Source: Bradyrhizobium sp. CB1650 (GTDB taxonomy: Bacteria > Pseudomonadota > Alphaproteobacteria > Rhizobiales > Xanthobacteraceae). From it: 64,000 nt of DNA. The notes under the pieces were generated by a model, which saw only the letters and a program-made list of their open reading frames with translations, ran no database searches and was not told the origin of the DNA. Each line of letters starts with the position of its first letter. Within the stretch, counting starts at the first letter, position 1. A program made the translations under genes and the position numbers. This document shows, in pieces, positions 33,393 to 41,933 of this stretch. Where the stretch lies: NCBI RefSeq assembly GCF_029761915.1, contig NZ_CP121695.1, forward strand, positions 2,137,501 to 2,201,500, given 5' to 3'.

Positions 33393-33607
33393 CGTACAGC
33401 CCCCGTCGCATTGATCGACGTTTTGGAGTTGGGGAAGGCAACGGGGAAGGTCGCGGCGGTCAGGCTATCAAGCGCCGACTGCTCTTCTGCGAGACGTCTC
33501 TCGATGAACTGGCGTTCTATCTCTGCCAGCCTGGTGTTCAGCAGTCGCCGGTAGCGGTGGATGTTGTTACGGTGCGCGCGAATACGGGCCAAATTCTCAT
33601 CGAGCAT
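33389..33607 (-). CDS. 72-aa charged coiled-coil-like small protein
   Basis: MLDENLARIRAHRNNIHRYR then LLNTRLAEIERQFIERRLAE indicates one long amphipathic helix. The ATG follows GGAGAG at seven bases, a good ribosome site. Coupling by ATGA overlap to the next small frame supports translation. Similar small proteins occur in Bradyrhizobium, as I recall, without known function. The 179-base gap to the LysR gene is AT-rich and probably holds its promoter. Confidence 0.65.
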   Translation of the reverse strand: MLDENLARIRAHRNNIHRYRRLLNTRLAEIERQFIERRLAEEQSALDSLTAATFPVAFPNSKTSINATGAVR

Positions 33608-33786
33608 CGTCGTCTCTCCAGACGGTCGCGTTCAAGTCCTTTGATCATTGAAGGTGAGAAAGAGATTTCTCGGCGAGAAAAATATTCAGCGAAAAGTCTG
33701 TGTCAAGATGTTCGAGGCCGCTGCGGCATCGAGCGCGCCATGGTCGAAACAAGGAGCAAACGGACCGAGGCTGGGACGAGACGCCA

Positions 33787-34749
33787 TCACCTGGTCCGCA
33801 GCGCGGCGGCGGCTTTTCCAGCCGGCCGGCCCTTGCGCAACGCATTCCAGAAGTTCTCGGCGGCGCGGGTCATGCGGGCGCGCGGACGGAACAGCGAGAT
33901 GCCGATCGGAATTTCCCACTCGGCACCGCCCGCACGCAACAGGCGGCCATTGTCGAGATCGGCGCCGACGAGGCCCTTCGGTGCCCAGGTCACGCCGCGT
34001 CCCTCGCGCGCCATGTCGATCAGCAGCATGACCGGTGCGGCGAAGCTCGGAACGAGCCAGGCCCCGGGATCCTTCACTGCCAGGAACGACGTGACGAGGC
34101 GCCCCACGCCCGAGCCCGGATGGTAGGCGAGATAAGGCAGCGGCGCGCCGGATGCGCCGGGCAGGACGTAGCGCGGCTTTGCCTTGCTGCGGCGTCCGCC
34201 GCGGCCGGGCTTCGTCAGGGGCGCGCTGATCGGGATCAGCACGTCGGTCGCGAGCTCGATGCGCTGGAAGCGATCCATGTCGAGCCGGCTCACCAGGGAG
34301 GGATGATAATGCGCCAGCAGGAAATGCGCCTGCGCGTCCAGCAGCAGCTTTTCGCATCCGGCGAAATTGGAAGCGACGAGCTGAACGGCCGAGCCGGCGC
34401 GCGCGCTGTCCGAGCTGCGAATCCACTCCGGAAAGAACGTCTGTGACAGCGCATGCGTAGCCGCGAAGGTGATGGTCTCGGCTTTCAGCCGCGCCACTTC
34501 GAGGGCTTCCTCCCGCCCGACCAGGACTCGGCGCAACACGTCTTCGGCGACGGGACGAAAACTTTCGCCGGCAGCCGTCAGCGTGATCGTGTGGGTCGAA
34601 CGCTCGAACAGCGGCGTGCCCAACCATTCCTCGAGCGACCTGATGCGGCGGCTCAGCGCCGGCTGGGTCACGTGCCGGCGCTCGGCGGCGCGGGAGAAAC
34701 CGCCCTCCTCGGCGATGGCAAGGAAGTCCTCCAGCCAGACCAGGTCCAT
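33787..34749 (-). CDS. LysR family transcriptional regulator
   Basis: 320 aa. The N-terminal winged helix is MDLVWLEDFLAIAEEGGFSR, RAAERRHVTQPALSRRI and LEEWLGTPLFERS. The effector domain follows from about residue 90. It is divergent from the dicarboxylate symporter gene and is the likely activator of the organic-acid cluster from 34.9 to 44.9 kb. The inducer is unknown. Confidence 0.87.
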   Translation of the reverse strand: MDLVWLEDFLAIAEEGGFSRAAERRHVTQPALSRRIRSLEEWLGTPLFERSTHTITLTAAGESFRPVAEDVLRRVLVGREEALEVARLKAETITFAATHALSQTFFPEWIRSSDSARAGSAVQLVASNFAGCEKLLLDAQAHFLLAHYHPSLVSRLDMDRFQRIELATDVLIPISAPLTKPGRGGRRSKAKPRYVLPGASGAPLPYLAYHPGSGVGRLVTSFLAVKDPGAWLVPSFAAPVMLLIDMAREGRGVTWAPKGLVGADLDNGRLLRAGGAEWEIPIGISLFRPRARMTRAAENFWNALRKGRPAGKAAAALRTR

Positions 34750-34886
34750 AATAACGTTTTGTCCTCAAATCATTCCGATACGGCATTAGCGCCTGAAGCG
34801 CCGCTGGTCCAATGTAAATGGCATCGCAAAACCAGAACAAGGCGTCATCCCGCATGGCGCGACAATTGCGTTTGGAGGAAAGCAAA

Positions 34887-36200
34887 TTGCAGGTCGCCGC
34901 AACTCCGCTGTCTGAGCCCATTCCGAGGTCGATCTCCGAACGGCGGCGCAAGCCGCTCTGGCGCGAGCAGTATGTCCTGGTCGTGGCCGGCGCAGCGCTC
35001 GGCGCGCTGTTCGGCTTCCTGCTTCCGACCGTAGCGGTCGAGTTCAAGCCGCTCGGCGACAGCTTCATCTCGCTGATCAAGATGACGATCGCGCCGCTGA
35101 TCTTCCTGGTCGTGGTCACCGGCATCGCGCAAGTTGGCGACATGAAGGCGGTCGGGCGCATCGGTCTCAAGGCCTTCGCCTATTTCGAGGCGGTGACGAC
35201 GCTCTGCCTGTTGATCAGCTTCGTCGTCGTACGCTGGATCCAGCCCGGCGCGGGCGTTGCCCATGCCACCGCGCAGCAGGCCGAGACCGTCGCCCGCTAT
35301 TCGCAGGCCCATGTCGGCTCGCTGTCTGCCTACATCCAGCATATGATCCCGGAAAGCTTCGTCGGCGCGTTCGCGAGCGGTGACGTGCTCCAGGTTCTCG
35401 TGCTCGCGCTGTTGTGTGGCATCGGGCTGTTGCTGCTCGGCGAGAAGGCCGCGCCGCTGCGCTCCGGCCTTGAGCGGATCACCGAGCTCGTCTTCAGTGT
35501 CGTCCATGTCGTCGTCGCGCTGGCGCCGATCGGGGCGTTCGGCGCGATGGCTTTCACGGTGGCGAAATTCGGCGCGGCGACGCTCTATGCGCTGGCGCTG
35601 CTGGTCGGCACCGCCTGGGCGATGATGGCGTTCTTCATCTTCGTCATTCTCGGCACGATCTGCCGCCTTGCCGGTATTCGCCTGATGGATCTGTTGCGCC
35701 TGCTGCGCACCGAGCTGCTCGTCGTGCTCGGCACCTCGTCGTCGGAAACCGCCATCCCCGGCAAGATGGAGAAGCTGCCGAAGGCGGGCGTCGGGCGCGC
35801 GGTGGCGGGCCTCGTCATCCCCTCCGGGTATTCCTTCAACCTCGACGGCGTCGCGCTGACGCTGCCGCTCTCTACGATCTTCGTCGCCCAGGTCTACGGC
35901 ATCGAGCTGACCGCCGCGCAGCAATTGAGCCTGTTCGTGGTGATGCTGTTCACCAGCAAGGGCGCCGCCGGCGTCACGGGCGGCGCGTTCGCCGCGCTCG
36001 CGGCCACCGTGGTTGCCGCAGGGCTACCGGCGGAAGGCCTGGCGCTGCTGCTCGGCATCGACCGTTTCATGTCGCTGGCGCGCGCCATCACCAACACCAT
36101 CGGCAACGCGGTTGCCGCGATCGTGGTCGCCAAATGGGACGGCGAATTCAACCGCGAGGACTGGGCCCAGTCCGCCGCTCAAACCCAAGCAGTGAAGTAG
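34887..36200 (+). CDS. dicarboxylate/H+(Na+) symporter, DctA type
   Basis: 437 aa from a TTG placed eight bases after GGAGG (34874-34878). ATG starts at 34818 and 34854 are in frame but lack a site and give an atypical N-terminal extension. The DAACS family is evident: IKMTIAPLIFLVVVTGIAQV, the serine-rich loop LGTSSSETAIPGKMEKL and IPSGYSFNLDGVALTLPLST, with a terminal GIDRFMSLARAITNTIGNAV. It imports C4-type dicarboxylates. It heads a cluster with PdxA-like and MmgE/PrpD enzymes. Confidence 0.88.
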   Translation: MQVAATPLSEPIPRSISERRRKPLWREQYVLVVAGAALGALFGFLLPTVAVEFKPLGDSFISLIKMTIAPLIFLVVVTGIAQVGDMKAVGRIGLKAFAYFEAVTTLCLLISFVVVRWIQPGAGVAHATAQQAETVARYSQAHVGSLSAYIQHMIPESFVGAFASGDVLQVLVLALLCGIGLLLLGEKAAPLRSGLERITELVFSVVHVVVALAPIGAFGAMAFTVAKFGAATLYALALLVGTAWAMMAFFIFVILGTICRLAGIRLMDLLRLLRTELLVVLGTSSSETAIPGKMEKLPKAGVGRAVAGLVIPSGYSFNLDGVALTLPLSTIFVAQVYGIELTAAQQLSLFVVMLFTSKGAAGVTGGAFAALAATVVAAGLPAEGLALLLGIDRFMSLARAITNTIGNAVAAIVVAKWDGEFNREDWAQSAAQTQAVK

Positions 36201-36218
36201 GGATCCAAGGCTTCTAAT

Positions 36219-37253
36219 ATGGCTAGCAACACCAAGGAACTCCCGGTCATCGCGCTGACCCCGGGCGATTGCACCGGCATCGGCCCCGAGCAGACCGTGC
36301 GCATCCTCTCTGACGATCGCCTCGCCGACGTTGCCCGGCTCGTCGTGGTCGGCGATGCCCGCGTGCTCGAGATGGGTATGGCGCATGCCGGCGTGAAGCT
36401 GAAGGTCGAGCGGATCGCTTCGCCCAAGGCGGCCTCCCGGGGCAGCGGTGCCGTTCAGCTCGTCGATCTCGGCAACACCGATCCGGCAAAATTCCCGCTC
36501 GGCAAGGCCAACGCCGAATCCGGCCGGCTCACCGGTGAGACGCTGTCGCGCGCGATCGATTTCGCCAAGGCCGGCGAAGTCGACGCGATCAGCTTCGCGC
36601 CGCTGAACAAGCGCGCGATGTTCGACGGCGGCTGGAAGTTTCCCGACGAGCACAAGATGTTCGCGAGCCTGCTCGGCCATACCGGCTATTTCTCCGAGAT
36701 GAACGTGCTGGACGGCCAGTGGATGTCGCGCGTTACCGGGCATCAGTCGCTGCGCGAGGCGCTGGACGGCATCAATCCGAAGAGTATCGCGGATGCGATC
36801 GAGCTGGTCGACCGCATGATGCGCAAGGCTGGCGTCGCCAAGCCGCGCATCGCGGTCGCCGCGCTCAATCCGCATGCCGGCGAGGGCGGTCTGTTCGGCC
36901 GCGACGAGATCGAGATGATCCGGCCGACCGTGGAGGCCGCCGCTAAGATGGGGATCGCCTGCAGCGGGCCTTATCCCGCCGATACCGTCTATATCCGCGC
37001 CTTCGCCGGCGAGTTCGACAGCGTGGTCGCGATGTATCACGACCAGGGCCAGATCGCGACCAAGCTGAGCGGGTTCAACCGCGGTGTCACCGTCACCGCC
37101 GGTCTCGATACCGTCTTCACCACGCCGTCGCATGGTACGGCGTTCGACATCGCCGGCAAGGGCGTGGCCAACACCGGCGCGATCGAGAGCGCCGTTCGCC
37201 TCGCGGCGAAACTGGTTTCGATGAAGGTTTTGGAGACATCCTATGCACGCTGA
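36219..37253 (+). CDS. PdxA-family 4-hydroxythreonine-4-phosphate dehydrogenase-like protein
   Basis: 344 aa. PdxA motifs are visible: ALTPGDCTGIGPEQ near residue 14, LGHTGYFSEM and MYHDQGQIATK with metal-binding histidines, and TTPSHGTAFDIAG. The GDCTGIGPE form differs from the housekeeping GDPAGIGPE and marks the PdxA2-like catabolic group. That group oxidises four-carbon phosphorylated hydroxy acids or related substrates. Its place next to DctA and MmgE/PrpD genes supports a catabolic role. The next gene begins within its last 11 bases. Confidence 0.84.
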   Translation: MASNTKELPVIALTPGDCTGIGPEQTVRILSDDRLADVARLVVVGDARVLEMGMAHAGVKLKVERIASPKAASRGSGAVQLVDLGNTDPAKFPLGKANAESGRLTGETLSRAIDFAKAGEVDAISFAPLNKRAMFDGGWKFPDEHKMFASLLGHTGYFSEMNVLDGQWMSRVTGHQSLREALDGINPKSIADAIELVDRMMRKAGVAKPRIAVAALNPHAGEGGLFGRDEIEMIRPTVEAAAKMGIACSGPYPADTVYIRAFAGEFDSVVAMYHDQGQIATKLSGFNRGVTVTAGLDTVFTTPSHGTAFDIAGKGVANTGAIESAVRLAAKLVSMKVLETSYAR

Positions 37254-38697
37254 TCGCAGGACCCTGCTGCAGGCGGCGGCCGCGCTGCCGCTCGCCACGA
37301 CCGGCGCGAGCGCTGCCTTCGCGCAAGCCCCAGCCGCGGCGCCCGCAGCCGCGCCGCCAAAAGAGGTGACGCGCGCGCTCGCGCATTATCTCGTCACCGC
37401 AGGCTATGACGACCTGCCGGCAAACGTCCGGAAAGAAGGCGTCCGCACGCTGCTGAACTGGGTCGGCGTCGCGATCGGCGGATCGCGCCATGAGACGGTC
37501 GACATTGCGGTCGCTGCGCTCGGCCCGTTCTCGGGTCCGCAGCAGGCCTCCCTGTTCGGGCGGCACGAGCGGTTCGACATCATGAACGCGGCCTTCATCA
37601 ACGGCGTCTCGAGCCACATCTTCGACTATGACGACACCCATCTGAAGACGATCATCCATCCCGCCGGTCCGGTCGCTTCCGCGATCCTCGCGGTATCGGA
37701 GATGCAAGCTGTCTCGGGCAAGGAGTTGCTGAACGCGCTCGTGCTCGGCGTCGAGACCGAGTGCCGGATCGGAAACGCGGTCTACCCGAACCACTACGAC
37801 GTCGGCTGGCACATCACCGGCACGGCGGGCGTGTTCGGCTCGGTCGCCGCCGCCGGCAAGCTCTTGAAGCTGAACGAGCAGCAGATGACCTGGGCGCTCG
37901 GGCTTGCGGCGTCCCAGCCGGTGGGCCTGCGGGAATCCTTCGGCTCGATGAACAAGAGCTTCAATCCTGGCCGTGCCGCTGCGAACGGCATCTTCGCGGC
38001 CATCCTGGCGTCGAAGAATTTCACTTCGTCCGATGCCATGATCGAGGCCAAGCGCGGCTGGGCCAACACGATCAGCACCAAGCAGGACTATCGCGAGATC
38101 CTGGGCGACCTCGGCAAGCGCTATGAGGCTGCGCTGAACACCTACAAGCCGTTTGCCTGCGGCATCGTGATGCATCCGGCGATCGATGCCGCGATCCAGC
38201 TCCGCAACGAGAGCAAGCTGGCGGCCGACCAGATCGAGCGTGTCGACTTGAAGGTCCACCCGCTGGTGCTCGAGCTCACCGGCAAGAAGACGCCGCACCA
38301 AGGCCTCGAGGGCAAGTTCAGCATCTACCACGCGGTCGCGGTGGCAATCGTCGAGGGCGCCGGCGGCGAGAAGCAGTTTAGCGACCGTGCCGTGACCGAT
38401 CCGACCGTCGTCGCGCTGCGCGGCAAGGTGGTTCCGGTGATCACCCCCGGCATCAAGCCGGAGCAGGTCGATCTGACCATCGTGCTCAAGGACGGGCGCA
38501 AGCTGAACCGCTATATCGAACACGCGATCGGCAGCGTCGAGGTGCCGATGACCGACAAGCAGCTCGAGACCAAGTTCTCCGACCTTGCCGACGGCATCAT
38601 TTCCGCGGCCGCGATCCGGCGCGTCATGGATGCCTGCTGGAACGTCGAGAACCTGCCGAACGCGGCGGATATCACAAAGATGTCGGTCTCGGCCTGA
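37243..38697 (+). CDS. MmgE/PrpD family protein, exported
   Basis: 484 aa; overlaps the PdxA-like gene by 11 bases, so translation is coupled. The N-terminus (DRRTLLQAAAALPLATTGAS, then AFAQ) looks like a Tat signal, unusual for a family best known as cytosolic 2-methylcitrate dehydratases. The body shows NGVSSHIFDYDDTHLKTIIH, HITGTAGVFGSVAAAGKLL and FACGIVMHPAIDA. The reaction is likely dehydration or hydration of a branched or C4-C6 acid. A damaged paralog follows directly. Confidence 0.84.
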   Translation: MHADRRTLLQAAAALPLATTGASAAFAQAPAAAPAAAPPKEVTRALAHYLVTAGYDDLPANVRKEGVRTLLNWVGVAIGGSRHETVDIAVAALGPFSGPQQASLFGRHERFDIMNAAFINGVSSHIFDYDDTHLKTIIHPAGPVASAILAVSEMQAVSGKELLNALVLGVETECRIGNAVYPNHYDVGWHITGTAGVFGSVAAAGKLLKLNEQQMTWALGLAASQPVGLRESFGSMNKSFNPGRAAANGIFAAILASKNFTSSDAMIEAKRGWANTISTKQDYREILGDLGKRYEAALNTYKPFACGIVMHPAIDAAIQLRNESKLAADQIERVDLKVHPLVLELTGKKTPHQGLEGKFSIYHAVAVAIVEGAGGEKQFSDRAVTDPTVVALRGKVVPVITPGIKPEQVDLTIVLKDGRKLNRYIEHAIGSVEVPMTDKQLETKFSDLADGIISAAAIRRVMDACWNVENLPNAADITKMSVSA

Positions 38698-38711
38698 TCG
38701 TGGAGAAAGTG

Positions 38712-39801
38712 ATGCCGTCGCGCCGACGTTTCTTGCAAACCGCAGCCGCAACTGCCGCCGTGACGACAGCGCACGGGCGCGCCCGGGCGAACGGCCCCGG
38801 CGTCACCGAACGCCTCGCCCGCTACATGGTCGCTGCGCGCGACCAGGCGCTGCCCGAGCAGGTCGTTCGCGAATGTAAGCACCGCATTCTCGACACGCTC
38901 GGCGCAATGGTGTCGGGCTCGCGGATGAAGCCGGGCGAGATGGCGCTGAAATATGTGCGCAGTCTCGGCGGCGAGGCGCAGGCCTCGGTGGTGGGATCCG
39001 ACTTCCGCACCACGGCGGTAAACGCGGCGCTGGCGAATGCCATGTGCGCCCATGCCGACGAGACCGACGATTTCGAGCCGGTGACCAAGGCGCATCCGGG
39101 ATGCGCGGTGGTACCGGCCGCGCTTGCGATGGCCGAGCGCCAGCATCGCAGCGGGCAGGAGGTCATCCGCGCCGTCGTGCTCGGCTACGACCTGACCTGC
39201 CGTCTGCTGATGGCGCTGGGGCCGGACCTCGTGCGCGGCTCGCATCGCAGCGCGGAGGGAACGTCATCGACGTTCGGCGCGCTCGGCGCCGCGGCCTCGC
39301 TGGCGCGGCTCGACGAGAAGGGCATGCGCTACGCCATCTCCTATTCGTCGCAGCAGGTCTCCGGCCTGTGGAGCTGGGTGAAGGATCACGACCACATCGA
39401 GAAGGCATTCGATTTCGCCGGCATGGGCGCACGCAACGGGGTGATGGCGGTCGACATGGTGATGACCGGGCTGACCGGTGTCGACGACGTCCTGGACGGC
39501 ACGCCTGGCGCAGCGCGCCAAGGTGACGCTCGCCGGCGACAAGGCGCTGATGGATCCGGCCGCACCGCGCGGCGCCGTCGTCGAAGTGACGTTGACCGAT
39601 GGCAGGAAGGTCGAGCACTTCACCAAGTATCCGCCGGGCACCAAGGAGAACCCGCTGAGCACCGAAGCCGTCGCGGCGAAAACGCGGGACCTGATCGCGC
39701 CGGTGCTGGGTGCCGACAGAGCCGACAAGTTGATCGCGCAAATCGGCAATCTCGAACGACTTGACGACGTCGGACAGTTGAGGCCATTGCTGACCGCGTG
39801 A
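38712..39801 (+). pseudogene. MmgE/PrpD family gene with an internal deletion and frame change
   Basis: The first part (MPSRRRFLQTAAATAAV, a Tat-like signal) reads well to GLTGVDDVLDG near 39500. There it jumps in another frame to LAQRAKVTLAGDKALMDPA, which is the C-terminal domain ending KVEHFTKYPPGTKENPLS. Compared with the paralog upstream about 100-130 residues are missing, including the equivalent of the FACGIVMHP region. The single-frame ORF runs on to 39764 as nonsense. A ribosome site (GGAG) precedes the ATG; a GTG at 38700 is also in frame. Confidence 0.75.
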
Positions 39802-39835
39802 TGCAACAACCAACAACAAGACAGACATCGAGGAA

Positions 39836-40786
39836 ATGCGCATGCGCGGGATTGTCCGTCGCTCGTTTCTTGCCGCCTGCGCGGCCGTCCTGATCTGTGG
39901 CACTGCTGCGGCGCAGGATTATCCTTCCCGACCGGTCAAGATCATCGTGCCGTTCCCGGCGGGCGGCTCCAACGACATCATCGCCCGCATCGTCGCGCAG
40001 AAGCTGGCCGAGCGGTGCGGCGGGGCCGGAGGAAATATCGGCGCCGAGGCGGTCGCGAGCGCGGAGGCCGACGGCTATACCCTGCTGCTGACAGCGCCGC
40101 CGCCGCTGACGATCAACGGCGCGCTCTACAAGAAGCTGCCGTTCGATCCGGCCAAGGCCTTCGCGCCGGTGGCGCTGATCGCCTCCGTGCCGATCGTCCT
40201 GGTCGTGAATCCGTCCGTGCCCGCCAAGAACGTGAGCGAACTGATCGCGCTCGCCAAGGCCAAGCCCGGCACGCTGAATTTCGGCTCGTCAGGCATCGGC
40301 TCGACCAATCATCTTGCGGGCGAATTGCTCAAGAGCATGGCCGGCATCGATATCGTGCATGTGCCCTATCGCGGCGCGGCGCCGGCGATGAACGATCTGC
40401 TCGCGGGACAGATCCCGTTGATGTTCGACAACATGCCCGCGGTGTTACCGCAGATCCAGGGCAAGGCCATCAACGCGATTGCAGTCGCCGGCGCGAAGCG
40501 CGCGGACGCGTTGCCCGATGTGCCGACGGTCGCCGAGACCGTTCCCGGCTTCGAGGCCTCGTCCTGGTTCGGACTGGTGGCGCCGGCGAAAACGCCTCGA
40601 CCGGTGCTCGCCAGGCTGAGCAGCGAGCTCGAGATCATCCAGAAGATGCCCGACGCCCGGAAGCGGTTTGCCGATCTTGGCGCCGAGCCGGGCGCCGTCT
40701 TCGGCGCCGCGTTCGGGCAGTTCATGACTGAAGAGACCACGAAGTGGGGTAAGATCATCCGGGCCTCCGGCGCCACCGTGGACTAG
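39836..40786 (+). CDS. TctC/Bug-type solute-binding protein with a likely small deletion
   Basis: 316 aa, signal peptide MRMRGIVRRSFLAACAAVLI to TAAAQ. Bug motifs: YPSRPVKIIVPFPAGGSND, DGYTLLL, LAKAKPGTLNFGSSGIGS, VPYRGAAPAMNDLLAGQI. Between QKLAER and GGAGGNIGAEA the family normally has about ten more residues (a LGQ...VENR segment). Here only a cysteine remains, so an in-frame deletion at about 40015 is likely. The protein may be misfolded. No TctA/TctB permease genes are near. It would bind a carboxylate for tripartite transport. Confidence 0.82.
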   Translation: MRMRGIVRRSFLAACAAVLICGTAAAQDYPSRPVKIIVPFPAGGSNDIIARIVAQKLAERCGGAGGNIGAEAVASAEADGYTLLLTAPPPLTINGALYKKLPFDPAKAFAPVALIASVPIVLVVNPSVPAKNVSELIALAKAKPGTLNFGSSGIGSTNHLAGELLKSMAGIDIVHVPYRGAAPAMNDLLAGQIPLMFDNMPAVLPQIQGKAINAIAVAGAKRADALPDVPTVAETVPGFEASSWFGLVAPAKTPRPVLARLSSELEIIQKMPDARKRFADLGAEPGAVFGAAFGQFMTEETTKWGKIIRASGATVD

Positions 40787-40841
40787 GAGCGCTGGGCGAG
40801 ATGGCTGCACTGACGACCCGGAAGCGGGCGAGGACGGCATC

Positions 40842-41053
40842 ATGGATCTGAATCTCGGCGGCAAGGTTGCCGTCGTCACCGGGGGCAGGATCGCGGCGCG
40901 ACGAATGCCGCCGCCATTGCCTCGGTACCGCTCGGGCGCGTCGGACAGCCACACGAGGTCTCGGGGCTCGTTGCCTTTCTTTGCTCCGATCGCGCGTCTT
41001 TCATTACCGGAACCTGCATCAATGTCGATGGCGGTGGAACGAGGTGTATCTAA
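40842..41053 (+). pseudogene. SDR remnant: N-terminal start fused to C-terminal end
   Basis: [15 protein letters not shown] (40842-40886) is the start of a short-chain dehydrogenase. In another frame, from about 40910, the sequence reads [37 protein letters not shown] and GGGTRCI, then stops at 41051-41053. This is the C-terminal end of the same family. About three-quarters of the gene is missing. The TAATG junction shows that the original stop was coupled to the next gene. Confidence 0.8.
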
Positions 41054-41871
41054 TGGCTAGCGAACTGCGGAAGATCGGCGTCAGCGACGATTGCGAGCTT
41101 GCGGTTCGCCTCGACGACTATCTCTTGCCGTGGGACATCAAGGCGCCGGTCGTGATGCTGCACGGACTTGCCGAAAGCGGCGAAGCGTTCCGGCGCTGGG
41201 TGCCATACTTCGCCACGCATCACCTCGTGGTGCGCCCCGACTTACGCGGCTACGGCGATTCGACGCCGATGCAAGGCGACTATGTCTATCGCTTCGCCGG
41301 GCTCGGCGACGACATCGTGCGGCTGCTGGATGCGCTCAAGCTCGATCGCGTGTTTCTGGTCGGCGGCAAGATCGGCGGTACGTTGGCGATGCATCTCGCC
41401 GCGAACCATCCGGACCGCGTAGTCGCGCTCGCCGCGGTCGGCGCGCCGGCCTCGCTGACCTCTTTCTCCAAACGGGCGCCGACCTGGCGCAAGCAGATTC
41501 GCGAAGAGGGCGTCGAGGCCTGGGTACGCGAGACGACCGCCGGCCGGCTCGGCTCGTCGCTGCCGCCGCCGGCGATCGACTGGTGGATCAGGTTGATGTC
41601 GAAGACCAGGGCGTCGACCCTCGAAGCCTTCCTGAAGATGGTGCCGACGGTCGACGTCACCGGCGAACTGCCCTCCATCAAGCGCCCGACGCTGGTCATC
41701 ACGACGACGGGCTCGGGGCTCGGCAGCGTGGATTCGGTGAAGGCCTGGCAAGAGACGATTCCGGGCTCCAGGCTCGAAGTGCTGCCTGGGGATTCCTATC
41801 ACGTCGCGGCCACCGACCCCGACGTCTGCGCGCGAATGGTTCGGGAGTTTTTCGATCGGCTCAAACCATGA
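41053..41871 (+). CDS. alpha/beta hydrolase with lysine at the nucleophile elbow
   Basis: 272 aa; the ATG overlaps the stop of the SDR remnant as TAATG, so the longer frame is rejected. The alpha/beta core shows VVMLHGLAESGEAFRRW, RPDLRGYGDS and SYHVAATDP. The elbow reads VGGKIGG at about residue 106, where GxSxG is expected, so a serine is not in its usual place. A histidine (SYHV) is kept. The enzyme may use a different nucleophile or be non-hydrolytic. It resembles 3-oxoadipate enol-lactonase-like proteins in length. Confidence 0.8.
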   Translation: MASELRKIGVSDDCELAVRLDDYLLPWDIKAPVVMLHGLAESGEAFRRWVPYFATHHLVVRPDLRGYGDSTPMQGDYVYRFAGLGDDIVRLLDALKLDRVFLVGGKIGGTLAMHLAANHPDRVVALAAVGAPASLTSFSKRAPTWRKQIREEGVEAWVRETTAGRLGSSLPPPAIDWWIRLMSKTRASTLEAFLKMVPTVDVTGELPSIKRPTLVITTTGSGLGSVDSVKAWQETIPGSRLEVLPGDSYHVAATDPDVCARMVREFFDRLKP

Positions 41872-41933
41872 CAAACGGGTCCGAATAAGCCCGCCAAGAG
41901 GCTTGGACGAAACATAGCGAGTGGGAGAAAACG

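Noticed and set aside
38700..39764. 354-aa single-frame MmgE/PrpD ORF
   Set aside because: After about 39500 the frame is nonsense. The true C-terminal domain continues in another frame, so it is described as a pseudogene.
40867..41871. 334-aa frame for the alpha/beta hydrolase
   Set aside because: Its first 62 codons are an out-of-frame translation of the SDR remnant. The true ATG is at 41053.
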